A stretch of 64,000 nucleotides of DNA, from contig NZ_CP008874.1 in assembly GCF_001011115.1 (NCBI RefSeq), positions 682,001-746,000 on the forward strand, written 5' to 3'. Source of the stretch: Halanaeroarchaeum sulfurireducens (GTDB lineage Archaea > Halobacteriota > Halobacteria > Halobacteriales > Halobacteriaceae). The notes beneath the pieces were generated by a model. It saw only the letters and a list, made by a program, of their open reading frames with translations. It searched no databases and was not told where the DNA came from. The translations under genes were made by a program, and so were the position numbers. Of this stretch, positions 1 to 7,609 are shown in pieces (position 1 is the stretch's first letter; each line of letters begins with the position of its first letter).

Positions 1-888
1 CTGAGCCTCGTCCAGAACTGGCTGATCGGGCCGACGGTCATGTTCGCGCTGGCCCTGGTCTTCTTCAGCGGACTGGTGCCGGGTCTCCCTGCGCGGCCGG
101 AGTTCTTCCTCGGACTCGTGTTCATCGGGATGGCGCGATGTATCGCTATGGTGCTCGTCTGGAATGACCTCGCGGAGGGCTCGGCGGAGTACGCCGCCGG
201 TCTCGTGGCGTTCAACAGCGTCTTCCAGATCTTCACCTACGGCGTCTACATCTGGTTCTTTGCCCTCTTCATGCCAGGTCTGCTCGGACTCGAGGGGCTC
301 GCCGCGGGCATCGAGGCGTTCGGTATCACGCCGATGCAGGTCTTCCAGGCCATCGCCGTCTTCCTGGGTATCCCATTTGCGGCCGGCATCCTCTCGCGGG
401 TGGTCGGCACCCGCCGGAAGGGCGTCGAGTGGTACGAGGAGACGTTCGTGCCGACCATCAGCCCGGTGACGCTGATCGCGCTCCTCTTCACCGTCATCGT
501 GATGTTCGCGATGCAGGGCGAGCGCATCGTCGGCACGCCGAGTGACGTCCTCCTCATCGCCGTGCCGCTGACCATCTACTTCGTCGTGATGTTCTTCGTC
601 AGCTTCGGAATGGGCCGGGAGATCGGCGCCGACTATTCGACGACCACGGCCATCGGATTCACGGCCGCCTCGAACAACTTCGAACTCGCCATCGCCGTCG
701 CGGTGGCCGTCTTCGGGGTCGGCTCCGGCGTGGCGTTCACGACGGTCGTCGGCCCCCTCATCGAGGTGCCGGTCCTCCTCGCGCTGGTCAACGTGGCGCT
801 GTACCTCCAGCGGAAATTCGACTGGCGCGGGTACACGACCGGGTCTCTCGAAGAGCCGACGGGACAACCGACGGAGGGGGGTAACTGA
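1..888 (+). CDS. acr3: Arsenite efflux permease, ACR3 family (5' end outside window)
   Basis: Integral membrane arsenite exporter, truncated at the window start: the frame is open from base 1 and no start is visible. The remaining ~295 residues are a series of hydrophobic helices with the family-typical stretch GPTVMFALA and the conserved block [15 protein letters not shown], which holds the Cys used for As(III) passage in ACR3 proteins (family knowledge). The TGA stop overlaps the arsC ATG by one base, so the two genes form an operon in which arsenate is reduced and the arsenite is then expelled. Identification is strong; only the N-terminal helices are missing. Confidence 0.93.
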   Translation: MSLVQNWLIGPTVMFALALVFFSGLVPGLPARPEFFLGLVFIGMARCIAMVLVWNDLAEGSAEYAAGLVAFNSVFQIFTYGVYIWFFALFMPGLLGLEGLAAGIEAFGITPMQVFQAIAVFLGIPFAAGILSRVVGTRRKGVEWYEETFVPTISPVTLIALLFTVIVMFAMQGERIVGTPSDVLLIAVPLTIYFVVMFFVSFGMGREIGADYSTTTAIGFTAASNNFELAIAVAVAVFGVGSGVAFTTVVGPLIEVPVLLALVNVALYLQRKFDWRGYTTGSLEEPTGQPTEGGN

Positions 889-1313
889 TGGGGGCGACGA
901 CGGTCGCTTTCGTCTGCGTGCAGAACGCCGGCCGATCTCAGATGGCGTACGCGTTCGCCAAGCGGGAGGTCGCCGACCGTGGTCTCGGTGCGGACCTCAA
1001 ACTCCTCACGGGTGGAACCCGTCCGGCGGACCACGTCCACGCGAACGTCGTCGACGCGATGGCCGAGGTGGGCTTGGACATCGTCGACCGAACGCCACGC
1101 GAGATAACCTTCGAGGAGACCCGCGACAGCGACTACGTCATCACGATGGGCTGTTCGACCGAGGACGTCTGCCCGGCCGGCTGGGCCGGAGAGAACCGTG
1201 ACTGGGACCTCGAGGATCCTGACGAGAAGTCGCCCGAACAGGTGGCCAAGATTCGCGACGATATCGAGTTTCGCGTCACGGCGCTCTTCGACGAACTCGA
1301 GGTCTCACCGTAG
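888..1313 (+). CDS. arsC: Arsenate reductase, low-molecular-weight phosphatase type
   Basis: Cytoplasmic protein of 141 residues reducing arsenate to arsenite. The phosphatase loop CVQNAGRS (Cys10 to Arg16, CX5R) lies at the N-terminus; two further cysteines at 89 and 95 (MGCSTEDVCP) match the three-Cys thioredoxin-coupled ArsC mechanism, and DPDEKS near 110-116 follows as in the family. The start overlaps the ACR3 stop by one base (TGATG), indicating translational coupling. It would supply arsenite to the upstream exporter. The chemistry is inferred from the Cys triad; a tyrosine phosphatase role is less likely in this context. Confidence 0.93.
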   Translation: MGATTVAFVCVQNAGRSQMAYAFAKREVADRGLGADLKLLTGGTRPADHVHANVVDAMAEVGLDIVDRTPREITFEETRDSDYVITMGCSTEDVCPAGWAGENRDWDLEDPDEKSPEQVAKIRDDIEFRVTALFDELEVSP

Positions 1314-1331
1314 CGGCTCTCGATTTTCGGT

Positions 1332-1348
1332 GCCCGTGCTTCTCGGGC
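1332..1348 (+). terminator. Small hairpin after arsC
   Basis: GCCCG and CGGGC flank a 7-nt loop shortly after the arsC stop. There is no clear T-tract behind it, so a terminator role between the acr3-arsC unit and the arsR unit is only a possibility. Confidence 0.3.
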
Positions 1349-1359
1349 CCCTGGAGCCG

Positions 1360-1382
1360 TCGATACTATTAAGTCGTATCGA
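1360..1382 (+). promoter_or_regulatory. arsR promoter with candidate ArsR operator
   Basis: A perfect 7-bp inverted repeat, TCGATAC (1360-1366) and GTATCGA (1376-1382), encloses a 9-nt spacer that contains the TATA-like TATTAA (1367-1372). The box sits about 28 nt upstream of the ATG at 1398. A repressor bound here would cover the TATA box, which is the usual way ArsR/SmtB proteins autoregulate. The repeat is seen directly; binding by the ArsR encoded at 1508 is inferred. Confidence 0.65.
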
Positions 1383-1397
1383 GGATTACCGATATGT

Positions 1398-1505
1398 ATG
1401 TCGCTACTCGACAGACTCCTCGGCCGTGAATCGGACCAGAACAGTGCGGACAGTTGCTGCGGTGGCATGGAAATCGAGGAAGTGGACGCCGACGAAACAG
1501 ATTGA
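1398..1505 (+). CDS. 35-residue peptide with CCGG motif, first gene of the arsR unit
   Basis: A short frame encodes MSLLDRLLGRESDQ, then SCCGG at about residues 19-23, then an acidic tail ending in DADETD. Support for it being real: its ATG lies at leaderless distance (about 28 nt) from the TATA box, its TGA is 2 nt before the arsR ATG, and the vicinal Cys pair fits the thiol-rich theme of the neighbours. It may be a metal-binding peptide or metallochaperone for As(III) or another soft metal, but I recognise no named family and the function is inference. Confidence 0.6.
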   Translation: MSLLDRLLGRESDQNSADSCCGGMEIEEVDADETD

Positions 1506-1507
1506 AT

Positions 1508-1906
1508 ATGTCCGATTCGAACGGCCCGGGTTTGGCCGGGGACACCGAGTCAGTCAGCGGAACGTTGCGCAGAGTCACCGGCGAGTCGTGCTGTGAGGCG
1601 TCGTTCCCGGAGAACCGCCGGGTAGACGAAAAAGCGGTCGGGGGCACCGTCTCGGTCTTCAAGGCGCTGGCGAACGAAAAGCGCGTCCGGATCGTTGAGG
1701 CGCTCCGCGGGGGCGAGCTGTGCGCCTGCGAACTGGAAACCATACTCGACGCCCCGCAGTCCACGGTCGCATCGCACCTGTCCGAACTCCGTGACGCCGG
1801 CATCGTCAACACCCGGAAGGACGGAAAGTGGACGTACTACCGGATCGCGGACACGGCGAGTCTCCAGTTGCTCGACCTGGCCGCGGCCCTCGGGGAGGAC
1901 GAATGA
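1508..1906 (+). CDS. arsR: ArsR/SmtB-family metalloregulatory repressor
   Basis: Winged-helix repressor of 132 residues. The ATG at 1508, 2 nt after the preceding peptide, is preferred over an upstream in-frame extension that would overlap it. The DNA-recognition segment carries ELCACEL (Cys72, Cys74), the ArsR metal box, and STVASHLSELRDAGIV is the recognition helix. An N-terminal vicinal pair Cys28-Cys29 suggests a CadC-like site built from N-terminal and helix-3 thiols (inference). The stop overlaps the permease ATG (ATGA), so repressor and transporter are co-translated. The likely operator is the inverted repeat at 1360-1382. Confidence 0.9.
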   Translation: MSDSNGPGLAGDTESVSGTLRRVTGESCCEASFPENRRVDEKAVGGTVSVFKALANEKRVRIVEALRGGELCACELETILDAPQSTVASHLSELRDAGIVNTRKDGKWTYYRIADTASLQLLDLAAALGEDE

Positions 1907-2865
1907 TCCCGGCGGGCACCGAGACCGCGCTGCTCGACTCCTGGGACTACTTCGTCCACCTGGCGATGGTCCTCACGCCGCTGTTCATCGGGGCGTCGTT
2001 CCTCGTGGGCCTCGCACAGGAGTACCTCCCGCCCGAACGCGTTGAAGCGATGCTCCGCTCGCGAGACCAGGGGACCGGGAACGTCCTCGCCGCTGGACTC
2101 GGTGCGGTGACGCCGTTCTGTTCGTGTTCGACCGTTCCCGTTCTCGCTGGCCTGCTGGGCGCCGGTGCTCCGGTGGGCATGTCGTTTTCGTTCCTGCTCG
2201 CCTCACCCATCGTCAACTGGATCGCTGTGTTCTTGCTGTTCGGCCTCTTCGGCGCGGGCGTCACTGCCGCGTACGTCGTCACGGCGCTGTTCGCGGCGAT
2301 CGTCGGTGGCCTCGTTATCGGCAGTCTGGACCTGGATGGCCACGTCAAGGACGTTCGCATCACGGCGGGTGGACGGGAGATCACGACCGATGGTGGGACC
2401 GCGACGGGGTGTGCGTGCAGTACGGTGCCGAAGCGAACCCATCGCCAGCGGATCACCGCTGCAGCGGAGGGGGCGCTTTCGTTCTTCCGGGAGACGCTTC
2501 CCTACATCGTGGTCGGCATCGCGATTGGCGCGCTGATTCACGGCGCGGTCCCGGCCTCGTTCCTCCAGCGCATCGCCGGGCCGGGGAACCCGCTCGCGAC
2601 CCCGCTCGCCGCGCTCGCGGGTGCGCCCCTGTACGTGAGTATCAGCGGGATGCTCCCCATCGCGCACTCGCTGGCGGAGCAGGGAATCCCCATCGGGACG
2701 GTGATGGCGTTCGTCATCGGTGGCGCCGGCATCAGCATCCCGAATCTTATCCTCCTGAACAAGCTGTTCGAACGGCAGTTGCTGGTCATCTACGCGAGCA
2801 CCGTCGTCACCACCGGCATCGTCGTCGGCGTCCTCTTCAACACGGTGCTGGCACCGATATTCTGA
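1903..2865 (+). CDS. DUF318/YraQ-family permease (ArsP or SO_0444 type)
   Basis: Polytopic membrane protein, 320 residues, about eight to ten hydrophobic segments. The signature TPFCSCSTVP lies near residue 70 and GAPLYVSISGMLPIA in the second half; both are typical of the DUF318 permease family. A hydrophilic central loop contains GCACSTVP, adding another Cys-X-Cys. Family members export trivalent organoarsenicals (ArsP) or copper/zinc (SO_0444 group); the sequence alone does not choose between them. The ATG overlaps the arsR stop by 4 nt. A thiol-reactive metal or metalloid substrate is likely because peptide, repressor and permease are all rich in Cys pairs. Confidence 0.85.
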   Translation: MIPAGTETALLDSWDYFVHLAMVLTPLFIGASFLVGLAQEYLPPERVEAMLRSRDQGTGNVLAAGLGAVTPFCSCSTVPVLAGLLGAGAPVGMSFSFLLASPIVNWIAVFLLFGLFGAGVTAAYVVTALFAAIVGGLVIGSLDLDGHVKDVRITAGGREITTDGGTATGCACSTVPKRTHRQRITAAAEGALSFFRETLPYIVVGIAIGALIHGAVPASFLQRIAGPGNPLATPLAALAGAPLYVSISGMLPIAHSLAEQGIPIGTVMAFVIGGAGISIPNLILLNKLFERQLLVIYASTVVTTGIVVGVLFNTVLAPIF

Positions 2866-2973
2866 GTCGGGCGCGGCCCAGTGAACCCCGACTCCGGTCG
2901 TGCCCTTGCACCGACGGACCGCCCAGAGGAGTACCTGGATGGTGTTTTGGCCCGAATACCGCGGAATGGTGTG

Positions 2974-2980
2974 TTTTTTA
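2974..2980 (+). promoter_or_regulatory. TATA-like box for the glycosyltransferase gene
   Basis: TTTTTTA centred about 28 nt before the ATG at 3005; supports that start and a leaderless transcript. Confidence 0.5.
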
Positions 2981-3004
2981 CCGGTACCAGTCCTGACCCA
3001 TGAT

Positions 3005-4057
3005 ATGCGCGTGGCGTTCGTGTCGGCGTCGACGAGACAGCACGAGCCGACCGATAGAGCAGAGCGCCTGCACACCCTCGCCACGGAACTGGCCGACCGG
3101 GGCCACGAAATTGACGTCTTCACGACGCAGTGGTGGGACGGTGACCCGGATACGTTCGAGCACGACGGCATCGAGTATCGGGCGGTCACCCAGCAGTCCA
3201 CCGACTGGCAGTTTCCGTTTCGAGTGCCGGGACTTCTCAACAAGTTCGACCCCGATGTGATCCACGCGGACTGCAACCCGTCGGGCTATCTGCTCGGCGC
3301 GAAAGCGGGCGGATCGCTCGCCAGGACACCGGTGCTCGCCGAGTGTTACGATCCGCCGACGGCCCAGGGGACGGTCGGACAGACGCTTTCCTCACTTGCC
3401 GTTCGCTCGGCCGGGGCGGTCGTCACGCCCTCGCGGACCGTCCGGACACGGGTCCGGGAACTGGGCGTATCGACAGAGGCCGTCGACGTCGTCCCGACCG
3501 GCATCGAGATGGAACGTATCAGGGCACTCGAGCCCGCGGACGGAGGCGACATCGTCTACTCCCGGCGCCTCGACGAGGCGGCGAACCTGGAGACGTTACT
3601 GCTTGCGCTCGCGGAGTTCAGGGAGTACGACTGGACGGCCACGGTCATCGGCGACGGTCCCGAGCGGGCCAGCTACGAGCGACAGGCCCGCGACCTGCGC
3701 ATCCAGGACCGGGTGGACTTCGTCGGCGAGCGCTCGATCGACGAGCGCATCGCACTCTTCAAGAACGCCCACGTCTACGTCCACACGGCCGAGTACACGC
3801 CCTTTGCGGTCGATCTGCTTCGAGCCCTCGCCGCCGGTTGTGTCGGCCTCGTGGAGTATCATGCCGAATCGAGCGCCCACGAACTCGTCGAACAGCGTCG
3901 CCGTGGGTTTACAGCAACGAGCGCCCAGGAACTGACCGAGCGCCTGGCCGCCGCAGGGGACCTCGAGCGCCTGAACGTCGACGAATCCTTTGCCGAGTTC
4001 GATCGTCGGACGTTCCTCGAGCGGTATCTCGAACGATATCGCGAGCTACAGTCCTGA
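3005..4057 (+). CDS. Glycosyltransferase, GT-B fold (GT4-like)
   Basis: 350-residue protein starting at the internal ATG MRVAFVSAS, the usual beginning of the Rossmann-type N-domain, and placed at leaderless distance from a TATA box. N-domain: LATELADRGHEIDVFT; C-domain: DVVPTGIEMERIRAL, then IVYSRRLDEAANLETLLLAL and VIGDGPERASYERQARDL, the nucleotide-sugar binding half of family GT4. The terminal block HVYVHTAEYTPFAVDLLRALAAGCVGLVEY is where the retaining GT4 acidic residue normally lies. No transmembrane segment. Acceptor and sugar donor are unknown; neighbours give no hint, so glycolipid or glycoprotein synthesis is only a possibility. Confidence 0.85.
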   Translation: MRVAFVSASTRQHEPTDRAERLHTLATELADRGHEIDVFTTQWWDGDPDTFEHDGIEYRAVTQQSTDWQFPFRVPGLLNKFDPDVIHADCNPSGYLLGAKAGGSLARTPVLAECYDPPTAQGTVGQTLSSLAVRSAGAVVTPSRTVRTRVRELGVSTEAVDVVPTGIEMERIRALEPADGGDIVYSRRLDEAANLETLLLALAEFREYDWTATVIGDGPERASYERQARDLRIQDRVDFVGERSIDERIALFKNAHVYVHTAEYTPFAVDLLRALAAGCVGLVEYHAESSAHELVEQRRRGFTATSAQELTERLAAAGDLERLNVDESFAEFDRRTFLERYLERYRELQS

Positions 4058-4074
4058 GCGGCGTATGTCCGCGC

Positions 4075-6501
4075 TCACCCGTCGTCGCTTCGTGTGGCGA
4101 GTACCGTCTTCACCGCGTCGACGTTCTCTTTGACGTCGTGAACTCTGACGATGTCCGCGCCCCTGTCCGCAGCGAGCGCCGTCGCAGCGACGGTCGCTGG
4201 GCCGCGTTCGTCGGCGTCGAGGTCGATCGCCTCGAACATCGACTTGTGTGAGTGACCGACGAGAACGGGGCCACCGAGCGCGTGGAACTCGTCGATGCGA
4301 TCGAGGAGCGCGAAATTCTCTCGCTGGGTCTTGCCGAAGCCAAGCCCGGGGTCGACGATGATCTGTGATCGGTCGAGACCCGCCTGTTCGGCGCGGTGGA
4401 CCGTCTCGGCGAGTTCGGCCAGTACGTCGTCGACCACGTCGTCGTACTCGACGTCGGCAGTCGGGTCGACCGGCGCGTCGATGCTATGCATGACGACGAG
4501 GGGCACGTCGTGCGTCGCGGCCACGAACCGCATCTCCGGGTCGTCGAGCCCGGTCACGTCATTGAGGATGTCTGCCCCGGCCTCGAGCGCCGCACGGCCG
4601 ACCGCCGCTCGTCGGGTGTCGACGGAGAGGAGAACGTCGTGGTCCTGGAGGGCCTCGACGACGGGTACGACCCGATCTCGCTCGATTTCTGGTGGTACCG
4701 GGTCCGCCCCAGGGCGCGTACTCTCCCCGCCCACGTCGATGATATCCACGCCCGCCGCGATCATCTCCTCGGCCCGCTCGACGGCCGCCTCGGTCGTCTC
4801 GTACAGTCCGCCATCGTGGAAGCTGTCGGGGGTCACGTTCAGGATACCCATGACGGCCGTGCCCGTCTCCCAGGGATAGGCCGTCTCCGGTGAGTCGCTC
4901 CTGATGTCCAGCGTGTCTTGGAGTTCGTCGGCGAATACCGAGAGCCCGAAGGGTTGCCCGTCGAGTTTGTCGAGCAGGCGGTTGTACTGTGCCAGCGTGC
5001 CCATGAGGACGACATCCAGGTATTCCTCGTGCTGATCGTTGAGCCCGGAGATGGCACATTCCCCGCCGAGCGAGAGCATCTCTTCTTTGAGATACTGTGC
5101 CTGGCGCTTTTGCACGCGGGTCGAGATCACGCGGTGATCGCCCTTCGCTCGCATTCGCCAGATCCCCGGCGACGTCACGTGTGCGCGTTCCAGAACCCGG
5201 GCCGCGTCGTTCAGCGAATCGACTGTTCGGGGGACGAGACACCGGGTCCACCGGCGCCTGGCTTCGGCGACGGTGGAAAGCGAGCCCGTCACGAGAACGC
5301 AGTCGTCGTCATCGGCTCCCTCGATCGCCCGGTCGACGGCCCCCTCCACGCTGCTCCTCGCGCGCACGTCATCGCTATGGCGCTCGAAGACGGTCGACAG
5401 GACGTCCTGATCCTCCGCACGATCGGTGTCGGGCCGGCAGGTGAGGACGGAGGCCGGCTCGGGAAGCGCGTCGGCCATGCCGGCGTGATCTTTGTCTTGC
5501 ATCGAGCCCACGACGACGTGCAGGTCGTCGTAGGACAGGTCGGCGAGCGTCTCGGCGACCGCAGTCATGCCGCCCGGGTTGTGCGCGCCGTCCAGGACGA
5601 CGAGCGGTTCCCTGTCCACGACCTCGAATCGGCCGGGCCAGGTCCCCTTTCGGAGGCCACGGGCGAGGTCTGCGTCGGTCACGTCCGCGACCTGTCGGGC
5701 GAGCGCCGCAGCGATCCCGGCGTTTCTCGCCTGGTGGGCGCCCAGCAGCGGGATCGTCGTCTCGACAGCCCAGTCTTCGGCATCGAGGTCGACCCGTCCT
5801 TCGTAGTGCTCGGTGGCGCCTCCGTACCGGGCGGTCACGTCGGCGTCGGGGCCGCCGACGGTCACCACCCGACCAGCCGTCTCGGAAACAGCCTCGAGGG
5901 CTGCTCCGGTCGTCCCAGTCACGAGCGGCCGTTCCGCGGGGGCGACCGTTGCCTTGTCCCGGGCGATCTCGGCGATGGTGTCGCCGAGCACGCTCGTGTG
6001 TTCCAGCGTCACACTCGTGACCCCGCTAGCGACGGGATCGACCACGCTCGTCGCGTCGTAGCGGCCGCCGATGCCGACCTCGAGGATGGCGACGTCGACG
6101 TTCTCGGTACCGAAGTACCACAGCGCCATCGTGGTCAACACCTCGAAGAACGTGGGGGCGTCGTTGTCCGCTGCCTGCTCGGTGACCCGTGGTTGGATAC
6201 GCTCCGCGAACGCAGTCACGGCGGACTCGGGGATGATGCGATCGTTCACGCGGATTCGTTCGCGAACGTCGTCCAGGTGTGGGGAGGTGTACAGGCCGAC
6301 GTCGAGGTCCGTCTCGGCGAGCACTCGTTCGAGCATCCGCGCGGTGCTCCCCTTGCCGTTGGACCCGGCGATCTGGACGTATTCCGGCCCCTCGTGGGGA
6401 TCGTCGAGCCACGAGAGGAGGTCCGCCGTCGACTCCGTGCCGGGGCTGGGTCGATAGCGACGGAGGTCGAGGAGGAAATTCGCCGCCTCGTCGTAACGCA
6501 T
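4075..6501 (-). CDS. folCP: FolC-FolP fusion: folylpolyglutamate/dihydrofolate synthase plus dihydropteroate synthase
   Basis: Bifunctional folate enzyme of 808 residues. N-terminal half (about 1-420) is a Mur-ligase-type FolC: P-loop IAGSNGKGSTARMLE, TSPHLDDVRERI, and LDGAHNPGGM. C-terminal half (about 540-808) is FolP: MGILNVTPDSFHDGG, DVGGESTRPGADPV, ILNDVTGLDDPEM, and IIVDPGLGFGKT. A linker near 430-540 with ARVLERAHVTSPGIWRMRAKGDHRVIST contains no motif I can assign. This fusion is known from haloarchaea (established knowledge). It joins pterin to pABA and then adds glutamate, using folate made from the cell's own precursors. Divergent from hemE with 93 nt between starts. Confidence 0.93.
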   Translation of the reverse strand: MRYDEAANFLLDLRRYRPSPGTESTADLLSWLDDPHEGPEYVQIAGSNGKGSTARMLERVLAETDLDVGLYTSPHLDDVRERIRVNDRIIPESAVTAFAERIQPRVTEQAADNDAPTFFEVLTTMALWYFGTENVDVAILEVGIGGRYDATSVVDPVASGVTSVTLEHTSVLGDTIAEIARDKATVAPAERPLVTGTTGAALEAVSETAGRVVTVGGPDADVTARYGGATEHYEGRVDLDAEDWAVETTIPLLGAHQARNAGIAAALARQVADVTDADLARGLRKGTWPGRFEVVDREPLVVLDGAHNPGGMTAVAETLADLSYDDLHVVVGSMQDKDHAGMADALPEPASVLTCRPDTDRAEDQDVLSTVFERHSDDVRARSSVEGAVDRAIEGADDDDCVLVTGSLSTVAEARRRWTRCLVPRTVDSLNDAARVLERAHVTSPGIWRMRAKGDHRVISTRVQKRQAQYLKEEMLSLGGECAISGLNDQHEEYLDVVLMGTLAQYNRLLDKLDGQPFGLSVFADELQDTLDIRSDSPETAYPWETGTAVMGILNVTPDSFHDGGLYETTEAAVERAEEMIAAGVDIIDVGGESTRPGADPVPPEIERDRVVPVVEALQDHDVLLSVDTRRAAVGRAALEAGADILNDVTGLDDPEMRFVAATHDVPLVVMHSIDAPVDPTADVEYDDVVDDVLAELAETVHRAEQAGLDRSQIIVDPGLGFGKTQRENFALLDRIDEFHALGGPVLVGHSHKSMFEAIDLDADERGPATVAATALAADRGADIVRVHDVKENVDAVKTVLATRSDDG

Positions 6502-6594
6502 ATGGGAGAGTCCGGGCGGTCGCGGTTAGACCTGTCGGAGTTGGTCCGGCGCCGACGACCAGCCTCATTACCCCGCCCCTCCAACGCACTCTCC

Positions 6595-7602
6595 ATGAGA
6601 GAACGGTTCCTCCGTGCCGCTCGCGGCCAGCGCACCGATCGACCACCGGTGTGGTTGATGCGACAGGCCGGGCGGTACCTTCCGGAGTACCGCGAACTGC
6701 GTGCCGATCACAGCTTCCGCGAGGCGATCTCGACGCCGGACGTGGCCGAGGAAATCTCCTTGCAGCCCTGGGAACGCTTCGGGGTCGACGGGGTCGTGAT
6801 GTACTCCGATATCCTCGTCGCGCTCGAACCGCTCGGCCTCGACTACCACATCGAGTCCGGCGTCGGCCCGGTCGTCGCCGACCCCATCGACGGTCCGACA
6901 GACGTCCCGGGCTCCCACGATCCCGTCGACGACTCGCTGGACTACGTGGGCGACCTGCTGGAGCGGTTGACCGAACGGGTCGGCGAGGAGGCGGCTGTCA
7001 TCGGGTTCGCGGGCGGCCCGTTCACCCTCGCCTCCTACGCAGTGGCCGGCGAGCCCTCGCGGTCCCACGTCCCGGTTCGTGGTTTCCGCGCCGCCCACCC
7101 GGCCGCCTTCGACGACCTGCTTGCGGCCTTCGCGGATGTCGTCGTCGAGTTCCTGCAGTACCAGGTCGAACACGGCGCCGACGTCGTCCAGCTGTTCGAC
7201 ACCTACGCGGGCCTGCTTGGCCCCGAGGATTACGAGGAGTACGTCCTGCCGGTCCACCAGCGGATCCTCGACGCAGTCGACGTCCCGACGATCATCTTCG
7301 TCCGGAATATGGCGGGCCGGCTGGACCAGCTCGCGGCGAGCGGAGCCGACGTCGTCTCTCTCGACTGGACGGTCGACATCGATGCGGCACGGGAACAACT
7401 GGGTGACCTCCCGGTGCAGGGGAACCTCGATCCTTCCTATCTCCTCGGCGACCCCGATTTCGTGGCCGAGCGCACCCGGGAGCTGATCGACCGGGCGGGA
7501 TCGAGCGGGCACATCCTGAATCTTGGCCACGGCGTGGACCGGCGGACCGATCCGCTGGCCGTCGAGGCGTTCGTCAGAACCGCGAAGTCGATCGAGCGCT
7601 GA
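6595..7602 (+). CDS. hemE: Uroporphyrinogen III decarboxylase
   Basis: 335-residue cytosolic enzyme removing four acetate carboxyls of uroporphyrinogen III to give coproporphyrinogen III. The N-terminal signature PPVWLMRQAGRYLPEYRELR is complete and FAGGPFTLASYAVAG, the second UroD signature region, follows. The ATG at 6595 opens directly into the conserved N-terminus, so the much longer open frame upstream (antisense to folCP) is not used. Converges on hemH, whose stop is only 8 nt away. Together they imply a ferrochelatase-based haem or haem-like route rather than only the sirohaem (Ahb) route known in many archaea. Confidence 0.93.
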   Translation: MRERFLRAARGQRTDRPPVWLMRQAGRYLPEYRELRADHSFREAISTPDVAEEISLQPWERFGVDGVVMYSDILVALEPLGLDYHIESGVGPVVADPIDGPTDVPGSHDPVDDSLDYVGDLLERLTERVGEEAAVIGFAGGPFTLASYAVAGEPSRSHVPVRGFRAAHPAAFDDLLAAFADVVVEFLQYQVEHGADVVQLFDTYAGLLGPEDYEEYVLPVHQRILDAVDVPTIIFVRNMAGRLDQLAASGADVVSLDWTVDIDAAREQLGDLPVQGNLDPSYLLGDPDFVAERTRELIDRAGSSGHILNLGHGVDRRTDPLAVEAFVRTAKSIER

Positions 7603-7609
7603 CGTCCCC

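Noticed and set aside
4918-6594. Very long open frame antisense to folCP, in frame with hemE
   Set aside because: High G+C frame antisense to a confident gene; no domain in the translated extension, and hemE begins cleanly at its conserved ATG.
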